Part shown: positions 10,556-22,728 of the stretch, piece by piece | Position numbering within the stretch: the first letter of the stretch is position 1 | How the letters are laid out: the number at the start of each line of letters is the position of its first letter | DNA from: Cricetomys ansorgei | Taxonomy: Eukaryota; Chordata; Mammalia; Rodentia; Nesomyidae | Direction of reading: 5' to 3' | Length of the DNA stretch: 64,000 nucleotides | Assembly: GCA_026225945.1 (NCBI GenBank) | Contig: JAMJFZ010004075.1 | Span: 744,001-808,000, forward strand | Position numbers and translations under genes: made by a program | The notes under the pieces: model-generated | What the model saw: only the letters and a program-made list of their open reading frames with translations | Told to the model about the DNA's origin: nothing | Databases searched by the model: none

Positions 10556-13130
10556 GGCAAAAAAGCACATGGAGAAAGAAAATTAGTTACTCTTACAACA
10601 GTGTGTGATACTTGGTGATGCCAGGGATGTGGTCTCCATAAGCCTAAGTGAAAGTTGGGGGCTCTCAGTAAAATTGGACATTGAAAATTGCAGTCAAAGC
10701 AGGTTCTGAGACTCAAGAACACAAGGATGGTTTGTGGTTAGCCTTGGATTCTCAGCGTTCTGCAGCAGACAGATATATATAGAGGACTGGGGTGGTCCTG
10801 CCAAGTCTGAGATTACCTGGAGGCACCAGTCCACGGGCTAGAACCCATGATCAGAATTGATGTGCATTGTGGTGTGTAGATTAAGACCTACATTTTATCA
10901 ACCACAGAGCTTTGGGCTACTACATTCTTGGAGGTTTGGGGACAACCTCAGGAATTAAAAGAGAGGTGCAGGGGATAGGATGCCCTATTTTTATCTTCTC
11001 TCTCTAGAATGAGTTTGCTTTCAATGTTGTTGATTGAAAGAAATCATTGCTGTAAGATGTTTGAAAACCACAGGGCGGGAGGGAGAACTTCATGGCCATT
11101 ATTTTGACAGACCACCGAAGACATTAAATCAGGTTGCACCATTGTCTATAGAAGCCCTAGGGAATCATTACACTACTAGGAAGAATTCCAAGAGGCATCA
11201 ACAGTTCAAACCCAAAGCTTTATTAGGAAATGGATTTGCTTTGTGACATGAAAGTGCTAAGGATGAAATGGTAGAAATGGATTCAGACCTTGAAAGGAGC
11301 CTTGTAATTTGCCAAGGTATAGAACACAGACTATATACGTTGGTAAAGTAGTTATGAGATTTGACCTTGCAGCAACACTGAGGAAAATGTCTAAGCTCAG
11401 ATATGAAATTGTGGCTCTCCAGGAGCTCTGGGTTGCTTAGTTAGAGGGCCCAGTCTAGGTTGGATGCAGATTAATTCTCTTATTCACACTCAAGAGAAAA
11501 ACATTAAAATAAAAACACCTAAGAATGAAACACTAATCCTCAGTGTTTGACATTTCAAATAATAGTATGCTAATATTAGCTTTGTTTTAAAAATCTTTCC
11601 ATTTCTATAATTTCTGTCTAGTTGTAAATCCCAGCAAGGAGGTGTTTAACGATTTCACGAAAATTCAAAGGTCACAAACCATTATAGTTTCTCACATTGT
11701 TGAAAGTTGCTTTGTAGGATTTCCGTCTCATTTTACCCACACATATACTATTCTGCACAGCAGGGTTGCCCATATATATCTGTCTGTTTATAAAATGTAA
11801 ATGTGCCTTGTCACTTAGAAGAGTGGGCACGGGAACTGGGCAAGCCAACAGGATGCTCTTAAAAAACTTCTTTCACAATCACAGACAGAAAGACAGATTA
11901 GTTACGCGGCCGAAGGTGAGAGACTCAACCTTTGTGCGGAGAGAAACCACACAGACGCAAGTCCCATTTCTTAGGAAATAAAATCTCCATATGAGCCTAC
12001 TGATTACAAGAGATGGCATACTTAAGAACTTTTCTCATGATGGAAAAGTTGGACCGTAACAGGAAAGTGAGATCATTGTAGGTAAAGCCATCACCCGGCC
12101 CGAATGACCGATGTCCTATTGCCAGTCCTGTTAGCTCATTTCCCCTGTGTTCTCTGTGTCAGAGTAGTAGTGGGCCAATCTTAGGACTTATTTTAAAAAT
12201 CCTTAAGTGTGCATCTCTGACAGGAAAGATGCCTTTAGAGAACATAAATGCAATGCCAGGGAAGAGCACGGTAGTAGCCGAGTAAGATCTCTAGTGATGG
12301 TCTCCTCACAGACGTACCAAGTCAGACATCCTTCGCACTACAAATACTTGCACAAGAGCTGGGGAAGCCAAGCGAGAGACCATGGAGCCAGCTTTCCTGT
12401 AACAAAACAAAAAGGACCGCAAGCAGGAAGGACCCAGTTGCCTACAACCCCTCCCCCCTGACTCCAAGCAGTCCAGCATGTAGAGAGAGATACTGCCCCC
12501 TTTGGCAAAAGACAGAGGCTAAAGTTCAGGCCTTAGACTTGAAAGTCTAGGTCTGCCTCAGTGCAAGCCCCCATGACCCTTAAATACCCAGCTAGTTTCT
12601 GCAGACAAGCCTGGTGGCAAGTGCAGTCACCCCTCCCTCAACCCAGGGCAGTACAGCACGGAACAGGACTCAACCCTCTGGGGAGGAGGGCATGAGAGCT
12701 AGCATAGGCTTTGTCTTAGAGGTCAGTGCCTGGCCCACCATAGTGAGCCAGCACTGGAGGCCCTATACCCAGGACAGGGCTCATAGATAGAGTCTCCCAG
12801 TTGCCCTGCTGTTTGATGGATACTGGTGTGTTAGTGGATGTTGCAAGTGTCTGTCTTCTGGGCCAGGTAACTGCTATCTTGAGGTATTCATCTGTACCCC
12901 CTTGTAAGAGGACCACCCCAGCTGTGCTTGTTACACTCCCTTTGTGGATGAGTGAGGAGAGTCATGAGACTCTTTCTTGCGTATCCATCTGTTCCCCATC
13001 TCCTGTTCTAAACGGCTCTGCCTTAATTGCATGTGGCTGGAGTAGATAGGCCAGGAGAGACTGAACAGGTCCCATCTCTGCAGCTGAGGGTGATGTGGGG
13101 TATTTGCCAGAGAAGACTGTTCAGACACGG
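10556..13130. other. Intronic DNA, no feature recognised
   Basis: Apparently unique sequence between exons B and C. Short open frames here match nothing known to me. Confidence 0.45.
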
Positions 13131-13690
13131 GTTTAAGCAAATCAAAATTTGTTATTAGTTGGCTGGTGACTACGCAGGGTGTTCGGAATCTGCACAGTGT
13201 AGCCCCGAGCCTTTCTCAGGATGAGCTTTTAAGCACAAAAAACGTATTCTGGGCTGACATACTTCAGTTAATACGAACAATCACCCAGATACAGAACTAC
13301 AGAAGCTAAAAAGCAAGGTTATTACATTTTAAGACTTTCCCAGAACTGTATGGGCTTTGATGGGTTAGGCCTTTGCTTTAGCTTTGGCAGGTGGTACTGT
13401 CTACACGCCCAGTCTCACAGCCTGAATGGCACTTCCTCATGGAGTCAGTTGTGCTAAGGTCTCAGAGCCTGCTAAGGTCTGGGGCCATGTTACAAGGGGA
13501 CACCCTCATCCTTGCTGGGTAAAGGCTTTCCAGGTGCAGCCTGTTGGTTTTGGGGGCACCCACATTTCTGTAAGTACCTTCTCACCTACGCTCTGTAAGG
13601 AAGTCCAATAAACTCACTGGTTCCTCAGAGTGGACTATCGCAGAAGAGTGCCACAGTTTGTTGTTGGGACCTTAGGAGAAGGGGTAGACG
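13131..13690 (+). mobile_element. Possible LTR
   Basis: Near its right end, GTCCAATAAACTCACTGGTTCCTCAGAGTGG has the polyadenylation signal and short R/U5 layout of a retroviral LTR, followed by a GTTGGGACC stretch. The family and left boundary are not established. Confidence 0.35.
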
Positions 13691-14138
13691 GGCTTACATC
13701 TCCCCCTGGAGGGGGATTTTGTGACAGTAGAGCCAACTGGAGTTTTGCCCAAAGAGCACATGTACCCTCCTCCAGAGACTGAGAAGTTCTTCTGAAGCTG
13801 TGAGATCAGGAAAGGACTCTTATTTTCTGGGAGTTGGACGTGGTAGTAAATATAGCACCTTTCCCTGGAACATAGTACCAGGCTGGATAAACCTAACCCT
13901 GGACAGATCCTTGTTGCTCTCAGGCCTTCCTGTAGATATGGCTTCTCCAACTGCTGTGGTGCCTGGAGAAGAAAAGCCACCCATCGCGTTGACTTCTGTA
14001 CTGGCTAAAGCCACTCCTGGCTGGTTGCTGTAGTCCTGGCTTTGGACCTCAAGTCTACCCAGAGCAGTGTGTGTGGGTGTTGGTTCCTCACCAGTAATGT
14101 GGAGTCTCGGCGGGCGATGGGCTCAGGTGGTGAGCTAG

Positions 14139-14955
14139 TGTGTTACGTCAATTTGACACAAGATAGAGTCATCTGAGGGAAGGGAACTTATTAAGAAAAT
14201 CCCTCCTTAAGGTCAGGCTGCAGGCAAACCTGTAGGGCATTTTTAAAACCAGTGATTGATGTGGGAGGGCCCAGCCCATTGTGGGTGCTACCACCCCTGG
14301 GCTGGTGGTCATTGTTTTATAAGAAAGTGGGCTGAGGAGGCCACGAGGAATCACTGGTTCTAATGTTGTGAAGAGACACCATGACCCAGGCAATTCTTAT
14401 GAAAGAAAACATTTAATTAAGGCTTGCTTTACAGTGTCGGGGGTTAGTCCATTGTCATCACGGCGGGAGCACAACAGGAACATGGCAGGAGGGTCTTGGG
14501 AGCATGGTGGCATCCATGGCACTAGAACAGTAGCTGAGAGCTACATTCTGATCCACAGGCAGCAGACAGAAACACGGCCTGCTGCGTGCTTTCTGAACCC
14601 TCCAGTCCCACCCCCAGTGACACACTTCCTCCATTAAGGCCACAGTTCCTAGTCCTTCTAATCCTTCTCAGATAGTTCCACTCCCTGGTGACTAAACATT
14701 CAAATATATAAGCCTACATGGCGGGGGCATTCATATTCAAACTACCACAGGAAGCAAGCCAGTAAGCAGCACTCCTCCATGGCTTCTGCATCAGCTCCTG
14801 CCTCTGGGTTCCTGTCCTCTTTGAGTTTCTGTCCTGACTTCCTTCAGTGATGGACTATGACGTGGAAGTGTAAGACAAATAAATCCTTTCTTCCCTAACT
14901 TGCTTTCCAGTCATGGTGTTTGATCCCAGCAATGGTAACCCTGGCCGATGGTGAC
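14139..14955 (+). mobile_element. Rodent LTR-like repeat split by a nested insertion
   Basis: The left half is GTGTTACGTCAATTTGACAC, TCATCTGAGGG and CCCAGCCCATTGTGGGTG. The right half starts GCAAGCCAGTAAGCAGCACT and contains ACAAATAAATCCTTTCTTCC, ending GGTGACA. Together they form a repeat I know as common in rodents, but I cannot name it with certainty. The halves are separated by 14350-14749. Confidence 0.65.
14350..14749 (-). mobile_element. Second LTR-like repeat nested in the first
   Basis: It carries TGTTGTGAAGAGACACCATG, ACATTTAATTAAGGCTTGCT, AGTCCATTGTCATCACGGCG and ATTCAAACTACCACA, the same family as 33155-33540 and 54185-54600. AGGAA occurs directly at both junctions, consistent with a 5-bp target duplication. 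The strand given is the orientation in which AATTAAATGTTTT-type sequence acts as the polyadenylation side. Confidence 0.6.
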
Positions 14956-15589
14956 AGCTCAGTGCCTTTAGTGGCTGCAGGTGCAACATAGGAGCCTCAG
15001 GCTGGGCTATCACAGTTTCTCTTCCCAGAGCTGAACAGAATCCTACAGTGCCTGACCAGCTGTTAACTGTGGCATCCAGGCTAGCTCAGCCCCAAGGAGA
15101 GGCTTGTGGGGACAGACTGGGTACTCGGAGGTACTCTCCTGGCTCTATTGAAAACACATCAAAGTGTATTCATACAGTGTTTGGAGATAACAGCGCTCTT
15201 TAGCATGGGAACGGTAACAGCAGCTGCATACCTTTGGACATTTGGATCTGGGTACCCCCTGTGCTGAAATAGTGAGATGACTACAGATTGATAGAAAGCA
15301 GACAGCCTGCTTAGAAACCCAGGAAAGACAAGTAAAACCAGATTAGGAAGGGTAGGATAAGTGCATACCTCTTCACAATGTCTCACATGAACGAGCATCA
15401 AGAACTTTTAGGAAACCATGGCCTCCCCTAGATAAGGTGCCAGAAACCCACCAGATAGCAATCAGTATGGGGGAGCTCTCAGAGAATTTGAAACAACTGC
15501 TCTTGCGATCTCAGTGAGCTTCAAGAAAAATGCAAGAGTTTCAATACTGTAACAGAAACTCAGAGATAGAAGGAATTAAAAAACAAACA
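14956..15589. other. Unassigned DNA, perhaps 5' part of the L1 relic
   Basis: ATCTCAGTGAGCTTCAAGAA near 15510 is faintly similar to old L1 sequence. Nothing firm. Confidence 0.25.
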
Positions 15590-15731
15590 AGCAAACAAGG
15601 TCTTAAAGATCAACATTGTCCAAATATTCATACTGTCCAGGATGATGGGAGAGATTCACTGTAGTCCCTATGAAAAAAATCAGTGGCTTAACAAAACGGG
15701 AGAAAACAATCCTAAAATATATATGCGCTTA

Positions 15732-15736
<5 letters not shown>

Positions 15737-15772
<36 letters not shown>

Positions 15773-15774
15773 GT

Positions 15775-15814
<40 letters not shown>
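15737..15814. repeat. (CT)n-(AC)n-(GA)n inverted microsatellite
   Basis: A CT run of about 26 nt, a short ACACACACAGT spacer and a GA run of about 40 nt. The two arms are reverse complements, so either strand can fold into a long hairpin. Confidence 0.95.
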
Positions 15815-15820
<6 letters not shown>

Positions 15821-16674
15821 TTCTGAGTAGCCAATGCCACTTTATGCAAAGAGAGCAAATCAGGAGGCATTATTCTGACTTGGAAACACGCCACAAAGCT
15901 GTAGTACACAGAAAAACATGGTACTGGCACGAGAAGAAACACAAAGACCAGTGAGACAGAGTAGAGAGCCGAGAAGCCGACATAAGTACGGTCAACAGGT
16001 TGCTGGTGAAGCCGTGTTTATGCACGCTGGAGAAGGGACAGTTGTGTCAATAAATGATATTGGAAACTTGGAAATTAACATGGAGAATGAAGCTAGACCC
16101 CTGCCTCTCACCAGTTACACTCAATATCAACTCAAAATGGATCAAAGACTTCAATGTAAGAAACTAAACTGCTAAACTACTAGAAGAAAACAGAGGTAAC
16201 TAGAATGGGCAAGGTTTTTTTCCTTGAGAAGAACCCCAAAATAGTGGTTAGCAAAAAATAGTGGGATTCCATGAAACTCAAAAGTTTGTGTTTAGAGAAA
16301 GAAACAATTACCAAAGTGAACAGACAACCTACACGATGGGAGAAGCCAGAAAGGTCCTGTATCTGCCTAAGGGTTAGTACCCAAAATATACAAGGAACTG
16401 GAAAAACTTGAAAGCCCAACCCCCAAATAACCTGATTCAAAAAACAGGCAATTGACCCAGATTGACATTTCTCAAAAGAAGACTCACAAATGACCAGCAG
16501 GTCTGTGAAAAATGTTCGGCATCACCATCACAGAGCGCTCGAAGCACAGCAAGGTAACACCTGTTCCAGGAAGAATGACTGATAAGTTTGGTGAGGATAT
16601 ACAGAAAAAAGTCCTGCTACTCCGTAAACAATAAAAGGAAATTAAGTCAGTATATTGAAGAGACATCTGGGTAG

Positions 16675-16792
16675 CTGAGTGTGGACATGCACACATGTAC
16701 TTAGAACACTTGGGTGACTGAGGCTGGAGGATCGTGAGTTTGAGCTCAGCCTGGGCAAGATAGTGAGACTGTCTCATAAAAACCACGGATAT
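16675..16792 (+). repeat. B1 SINE inserted in the L1 relic
   Basis: GCTGAGTGTGGACATGCACA, ACTGAGGCTGGAGGATCGTGAG, GCTCAGCCTGGGCAAGATAG, TGAGACTGTCTCA. Confidence 0.8.
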
Positions 16793-17221
16793 CTGTAATC
16801 CCACAGTCACTCCAGTACTGGTCACAAGGAGTGACCAAGGATTGATAACATTTCTATCTGCTGACGAATAAAGAAAGAATATGTGTATACACACAGAGGA
16901 ATACTATTCAACCATGAAAAAAAAAAAAGGAATTCTTTCATTCCCAGAAACACGACTGGAGATAACATTAAAGGAAACAAGCCAAACTCAGAAAGGTCAG
17001 CATCTCGTGATCTCACTAGTAGAATCTAAAAAAACACTGATCTCATGAAAGTTGAGAGTAGAATGGTGGTTATCAGAGCCCTGGGAGATCAGGGCTGGCG
17101 GATGGAGAAGACAGTGGAGGAAGATGATTAGTGGCTCAGTTACAGTTAGATAGGAGCGAGATGTTCCAGCTGTAGAAGTGGTCATAGGTAACCATGTACC
17201 AAGCATTTAACAAAGCTAGAA

Positions 17222-17367
17222 GAAGGGCTGGCTGTGGGGCTCAGCAGTTAAAGTGGCCTGACACCAAGCCCACTGACCCGAGTTCAATCCCTGGGATCTA
17301 TATGGTTGGAGGAGAGAGCTTTCTGACTCCCGAGAGCTGTTCTTTGACCTCCACACATGAGCTGTGG

Positions 17368-17418
<51 letters not shown>

Positions 17419-17440
17419 TAAATAAATAAAAATGTAATAA
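17222..17440 (+). repeat. B4-type SINE with (AC)n tail
   Basis: GGGCTGGCTGTGGGGCTCAG, GAGTTCAATCCCTGGGATCT, GAGAGCTTTCTGACTCCCGA, GACCTCCACACATGAGCTGT, then (AC)n at 17371-17414 and AATAAATAAATAAA. Confidence 0.85.
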
Positions 17441-17630
17441 AATGATTTTTAAAAGTTAGAAGAAAGGTTTTTGGGAATTATTAAAATAAAGCAGTGGTAA
17501 ATGTTTGAGGAGATACATTTGATTTAAGCATTACTCAATATATGTCGAGCAAAGCATTACATACTGTCTCATGAATATGTATATCTTTGTTTGCATGTAT
17601 CAGTTAAAATAATCATAAAGAAGAAGAACA

Positions 17631-17999
17631 AGACAAAAGCAGTGCCATAGTTTTTCATAAATGCAACAACTGTTGAATATCTCCTAGTGCTAATTGTATT
17701 CGGGCATAGTTGTTCCATTTCTGAGTTTCCCAAATTGTCTCAAAAATATCTTCTCACATAAGGTTCCGTTCAAGTCAGAATTCAGAGTCCTCGTATTATA
17801 CTTGGTTGTGTTTATCTAATTTTTCTGTAATTGACAACAGCTCTGCCTTGTTCCTATTACAGAAATCATAATGTGTCCTGCAAAGTGTTTTACATTCTTA
17901 TTTTTTGTTCTAGTCATTTCTGTTGCTAGGCTTTCAATATTTGCTGTTGAAGCCTAAGGTCATTAAGGTTCTTTTCCCACTTAAAAAAATTGAGGAACC
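17631..17999. other. Intronic DNA
   Basis: Nothing recognised. Confidence 0.4.
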
Positions 18000-18196
18000 T
18001 TAAAAAAAAAAAGCAATTCTATGTGTATGGGTGTTTTGCCTGCATGTGTGTCTGGGTACCCCATGTGTGCAATTCACGAGGAGGCCAGAAGAGGGCACAG
18101 AATCCCCTGGAATTAGAGTTACGAATAGTTGTTGAAATGTGGTGTAGGTGCTGGAAATCAACCCAGGTGCTCTGCAAGATCAGCCAGTGCTCCTAA
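18000..18196 (-). repeat. B3-type SINE
   Basis: GTTTTGCCTGCATGTGTGTC, GGCCAGAAGAGGGCACAGAA, CCCCTGGAATTAGAGTTACG and GTGCTCCTAACTGC in the reverse-complement B3 order. The tRNA-like head is missing. Confidence 0.85.
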
Positions 18197-18344
18197 CTGC
18201 ATTTTTACTTTTGAATGCTAATACTGTATCAGCTTGGGAGGCCCACATGGCCGGTTGACTGACTTTTAATTAATACATCACAAGCCATTAGAAGTCCTTT
18301 GGGTTTTAACATAAAAGTTAGTCACCTATGATCAGAGTTACTGC

Positions 18345-18403
18345 TCACAATTGACAACTTGAATGATGAGTTATGGCTCACAATTGACAACTTGAATGAT
18401 GAT
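18345..18403. repeat. Short tandem duplication, unit about 33 bp
   Basis: CTCACAATTGACAACTTGAA followed by TGATGA occurs twice, the starts 33 bp apart. Confidence 0.9.
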
Positions 18404-18517
18404 ATGTCCTGTGAGTGCAGTGTAATTGCATATTAGTTGTATTCTACAATGCGCATATCATAGTTTCAGAGTAGCAGTACCAGAGAGCCATTGTTGTTAA
18501 GAATGCTGAACGTGCAG

Positions 18518-18668
18518 CTGAGTACCTTGGTGCACACCTTTAATCTCAGCAGTCCAGCGGCAGAGGCAGGTGGAGCTCTGACTCCCTCTTCTGGCTTCTG
18601 TGTGCACAAAGCTCTCAATGGTACACATTCAGGCAAACACTTAGATACACAGAAATAAATATTCTCTT
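18518..18668 (+). repeat. B1 head joined to a B2/B3 tail
   Basis: The left part has the B1 order (CACACCTTTAATCTCAGCAG, GGCAGAGGCAGG). From about 18580 it reads TCCCTCTTCTGGCTTCTGTG and ends CAGAAATAAATA, as in B2/B3 3' ends. Confidence 0.65.
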
Positions 18669-18987
18669 TTAAAGAACATCACAAAACTCTTTTTTGCCCC
18701 TAATGTGGTTGTATTCTATTAGGTAGGTTTCAATAAAAGTAATACTTCTTTTTGTTAACTAAAGTAAATATTGAGCAATGTTGATGTCACCTCTTTGATA
18801 TAATAATGCCTTTCCAGTTATGTGTAACATTACAAAATATAGAATTAATATCGAGATCTTTCTAGTCTATCCCTCCCTTTAGGTAACCATTTTTAGTATT
18901 TGTTTAGTCTCTTTAAAACATGAGAAATTATATTGTCTTCCTTTGCCCTGTGACTTCTTACACATGCACACATACACATACACACAT

Positions 18988-19038
<51 letters not shown>

Positions 19039-20914
19039 ACAAATCTATCTATAATCTTCTATATATTACCCACTTAAATATGTCCGGGAGATATATTCAC
19101 ATATACAGTTTTTAAAAACAATTTTATCCTTTAAATTTATATTTTGAGAATTTCGTATATGCCATATAGAGCTTTTTAAATGGTGTCACCAGGAGCGCCA
19201 TCCAACAAAAACATAAAGTAAAAATGAAAACCATGGGCTTAAATAGTCTCATAGATGTAAATAAGTTAATCTATGAAGAGGAAGGTTAGCCTTAGTACCC
19301 TAGGGGCTTGGCTTTAATGGCCTCTGAGAGGTAGGTCCTGTGCTCCAGAAGTCATGCTGGTAACCAGACCCTGAACCTCGCAGTCTGCCATGGTATTTCT
19401 TTTCTGAGGCTGGATAGTTACTAGCTCCTGAGAGGGCATCACACTTAAATATTTCTATAATCTGTCACCAAGTACGGGAATAATGATTTCAATTAGATTA
19501 AGGCTATTTTCTGTAAATTTAAATGTCACATAGAATGGTAATAGCAATCATACAGTACTTGTGTGTGCTATTTCTTGTTATTTATGGCATCTGAGAGATA
19601 AAGAATGTCTTTAGCAGAACTCATGAGTCAGAGGCAGGCATTTCAAGTCACCATGATCTATATAGCAAGATTCTTCCTCAAAACAAGTATTTGTGTGTAA
19701 TTATTCTAAATTGTTTCAGTGACTTTGCTTAATAAAGATGTTAATAAACACCTACAAGTTTATGAAAAAATATTTTTCTAAAGTTGTATTTACTTAAATA
19801 TTTGTTTATTAAATACAGTATTAAAAACCAAGTAACAATGAGCATTTCTTTGTGCACAAAGCCCTTCAGTTATTTAGAAGCCTTTTAGTAAATTGCAGAA
19901 GATGAAGAAAAATAATTCATGAAGAAAAAAGTCTAACCCTTCAGAGCTCGCCACTGTGCTGTAATGCATAGACAGCTGTTTCGAAGACGTGCGTGGCTGC
20001 ATTTGCTTCTGTGTGTCCCCAGCCAGAGATGCCATCCGAAGGAGAGCCTGGTGTCTGGCTGAGGTGGCAGGTCATGTGCCTACATCTGCAAATCCTTAAG
20101 GTGCCAAAGTGGTCCTTCATCCCCTGGCTCCCGCCCCTGCCGAGGCAGCGCAGGCAATCACAGGTCCACACCACTCGTCTGGACCTCTAGCGAGCCAGAC
20201 TTGTATCTTTGATGCCGAGACCACCTTTCCGTACCTGCCAGTGTGGAGTCTCTGTGGGGCGAGTGGAGCAATGACTCAAATAAAACTTTCAATTCATTTT
20301 CCTCGGCTTTGAAAATAAGAGCTGTTTAATACAGTTTGGATGGAGAGCATTGCATTATTTCAAAATTTGGCATTATGTAAGAACTTTGTGATTTTTTTTA
20401 ATACTACATTAATACTACATTTAGTACTACATTAGTTCAAAGTTACAGAATTGAAAGTCACATGAACTTTGTTGGCACTGTGTTTGTATTGGTACTACGT
20501 ACAGAATGGCACACACCAGGCACTCAGACACACATGCAAAAAAACAAAAAAAATGGAAAAAGGACAGGAAGAGTCTTGGTCCTTAACAGATGTCACGTGC
20601 ACAGAGCAAACGTGTTACCGTTGTGTTCATCCCTCAAAGAACGTTCGGAAGGCACAGGCCGTTCCAGCTGTCTTTTGCTTCCCCCCTGCTTGTTGGGGTA
20701 AATTTGCGTCTCTTTGAGCAAATTCCATGGTTTACTTTTATTTATTTATTTGTTTGTTTATTTATTTATTTATTTATTTATTGTGTGGTTTTCTTAGTCC
20801 TGTTAATTGAAGCGTTCTTGCTTTTTGTTTGTTTGTTTGTTTTTGTTTTTTTGAGAAGAGAAAGTTATTTTACAGTCCCGACAGGCAAAAATCAGTACTG
20901 ACAGTGACCACAAC
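18669..20914. other. Intronic DNA with simple repeats
   Basis: Contains a CA then (GA)n tract (18961-19038), a B1-like fragment at about 19620-19690, a small TACATTAATAC repeat (20399-20440), and (TTTA)n/(GTTT)n tracts (20736-20850). No exon recognised. The 103-aa frame at 20590-20901 crosses the TTTA tract and is an artefact. Confidence 0.5.
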
Positions 20915-20919
20915 TGCTT

Positions 20920-21045
20920 TTTCTTTTCTATTTTGAGCCAAGGTGTCCTGTAGCTCAGGCTGGCTTACACTTGCTATGAATGACCTTGAACTGCCTCCTG
21001 AGTGCTGGGATTGCAGGCATGCACTACCAAGGGACCAGGGGGCTT
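20920..21045 (-). repeat. B1 SINE
   Basis: CTGTAGCTCAGGCTGGCTTA, CTTGAACTGCCTCCTGAGTG, CTGGGATTGCAGGCATGCAC. Confidence 0.85.
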
Positions 21046-21754
21046 CAGGCGTGTATCACTGTGACTTTGTGCATGCTGGGCTGGCAATCTACCAACCACC
21101 ATATTCCCAATTCTGCATTTAAGTGCTCATAAATAAGGCAGATAATAAGAGTACCACAATTGGTCACCTTGAAATATTTTAGTTTAAAGTAAGTGGGATG
21201 TAATGAGAGCATTCAAAGATGCGGCTCTACTCAGGGGCCATTGCAGAAGACCGGGAGGAGGAAGGGGTTGTCAGAGTCAGGGCTGGAGAAAGACCAGGGT
21301 GAGATAGAGCCTCCTGGACAAGACAGGTCTGTGGCGCTCCTGAGCTCACAGCAGCTGTGGCCGCTCGCATGCGACCTGAGCAAGATCAGACCAGTCAACT
21401 TCAAGTCACCGAGGAGGGGGAGTTAGTTTCCTCTAGAGATATGGTCCATGGTAGGTTCAGTGGTTGAGCCGGCGTCTGTGCATACACAATGCATACACAG
21501 ACTGGATTCAGTGGGGTGGGCTGGGAGGGAGTTACGGGGATGAGTCTTGGAGAAATGAGTGGGAGGGGTAGAGGGTAAATGTGATCAGAGAGTTTATAGA
21601 AATATTATATGAAAAAGATACGATTTCAACAAAGCAGGTGATAGTCGTTTATAATAAAATTTCAAAATATGGTGTTAATTCGATCTCTCCTCTCCCTGGA
21701 GGCAGTTGCTACCCTCACTTCTTTCTCAATCTTGCCGAGGCAGTCTCCTTTCCA
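21046..21754. other. Intronic DNA
   Basis: Nothing recognised. Confidence 0.4.
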
Positions 21755-21906
21755 CTTCCTTCCTTTCTTGACAGAGTCTCACTATGCAGCTCTGGCTATC
21801 TTGGAACTCGCTCTGTAGCCCAAGGCTGGCCTTGAGCTCACAGAGATCCGCCTGCTTCTGCCTCCACCTCCAGAGTGCTGGGATGAAAGGCGTGCGCCAT
21901 CATGCC
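21755..21906 (-). repeat. B1 SINE close to exon C
   Basis: GACAGAGTCTCACTATGCAG, GTAGCCCAAGGCTGGCCTTG, CAGAGTGCTGGGATGAAAGG, CATCATGCCCAG. It ends 53 bp before exon C. Confidence 0.92.
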
Positions 21907-21959
21907 CAGTGTTGTCATTTCTATTTCTAATATGGAGTTCAATTGCTTGTTTATTTCAG

Positions 21960-22027
21960 GTGACTCCAGAGCTAATGGTAAAAGCATGCACATTTTACAC
22001 TGGACGTTTAGTAAAGAACCATTTCAA
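21960..22027 (+). CDS. Fbxl13: Fbxl13 coding exon C
   Basis: This is a 68-bp exon between acceptor ctigt-like tgtttatttcag and donor CAA|gtaaga. It starts in phase 0 and reads VTPELMVKACTFYTGRLVKN, then HF, leaving two bases (AA) for a split Asn codon. It sits only 54 bp downstream of an antisense B1 element (21755-21906). The short length plus open frame in exactly the expected phase supports it as a real exon. Confidence 0.87.
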
Positions 22028-22573
22028 GTAAGAATGTGTTTTTACAGCTTGTTTCTTTTTCTTTGCTCTTATATTCCTACCGTCATTCATGCAGAGGGAA
22101 GCTCACTGTTAGCCCTCTGGGCTTCCAATCTTTTGCATTGTGCTTCTTTTATATTTGATGAGCTTATATTTAGTTAAAACACCTCTTCTCTGAAATATAA
22201 CTCGTCAAAATCCATGGAATTGAATATGTTTGGGAACTTATATTCCTTTTTAAAGTTTTAAAATCATCATTAAGGTGATTCTCTGGGTAAATTGCTATGA
22301 TGATATCAATCTGATAATGATGTTATTCCAAGATGTTTCTATTTTTATTAAAAAGAAATATGATTGCCATATAGCATCTACCCCTCCCCCAGTAACTATC
22401 AAGAATTCATCAAGACATACCTCCAAATTACAGGTTTTTTTTCCTTCTGTGCTGTGATTTTGAGGGGATAAAAGGCATTTCACTTTTATTGCTCTTAATT
22501 TTTTTAAGACTATAATATTCTAGCATCAAAGTGATATTCTGAAAACAATGTTTTCTGTATCTTTTGCCTGCAG

Positions 22574-22728
22574 TTGTTGGAAAGAAGTTACAATGCCTCG
22601 TGCGAATCAAGAGGCTATCCTGGCTGAAAAGATGAACAGAGCAATTACACATTACAATTCTAAATGTCAAAAATTATATTTTAGTCGATGGTTCGCTTAT
22701 GTGGAGAACTGTAGAGAAAGGCTTATAA
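22574..22728 (+). CDS. Fbxl13: Fbxl13 coding exon D, tryptophan-motif region
   Basis: This 155-bp exon follows acceptor cttttgcctgcag and ends at CTTATAA|gtaaat (phase 1). Its first base completes Asn, and 51 codons follow, including CWKEV, EAILAEKMNRAITHYN and YFSRWFAYVENC. Trp residues sit at the start and about 37 residues later, each inside a basic/aromatic amphipathic segment. I infer an alpha-helical region. The frame reading MPRANQEAIL could look like a start, but the phase from the previous exon runs straight through it. Confidence 0.88.

Larger units (their letters stand above)
15590..17630 (+). mobile_element. Ancient L1 (L1M-like) ORF2/3' relic
   Basis: Recognisable in L1 ORF2 order: AACATTGTCCAAATATTCAT, ACATGGTACTGGCACGAGAA, GAATGAAGCTAGACCCCTGC, TCAACTCAAAATGGATCAAA, TTTCTCAAAAGAAGACTCAC, AGGAATACTATTCAACCATG and AGAGTAGAATGGTGGTTATC. 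It is full of frameshifts and is interrupted by a CT/GA microsatellite, a B1 (16675-16790) and a B4 (17222-17440). It is noncoding. Confidence 0.85.

Noticed and set aside
10147..10722. 191-codon minus-strand frame, one of the longest in the window
   Set aside because: It runs through a B1 and a (TG)n tract and has low-complexity TH repeats. No conserved domain.
15712..15942. Minus-strand frame with Ser/Leu and Arg/Glu repeats
   Set aside because: Reads the CT/GA inverted microsatellite.
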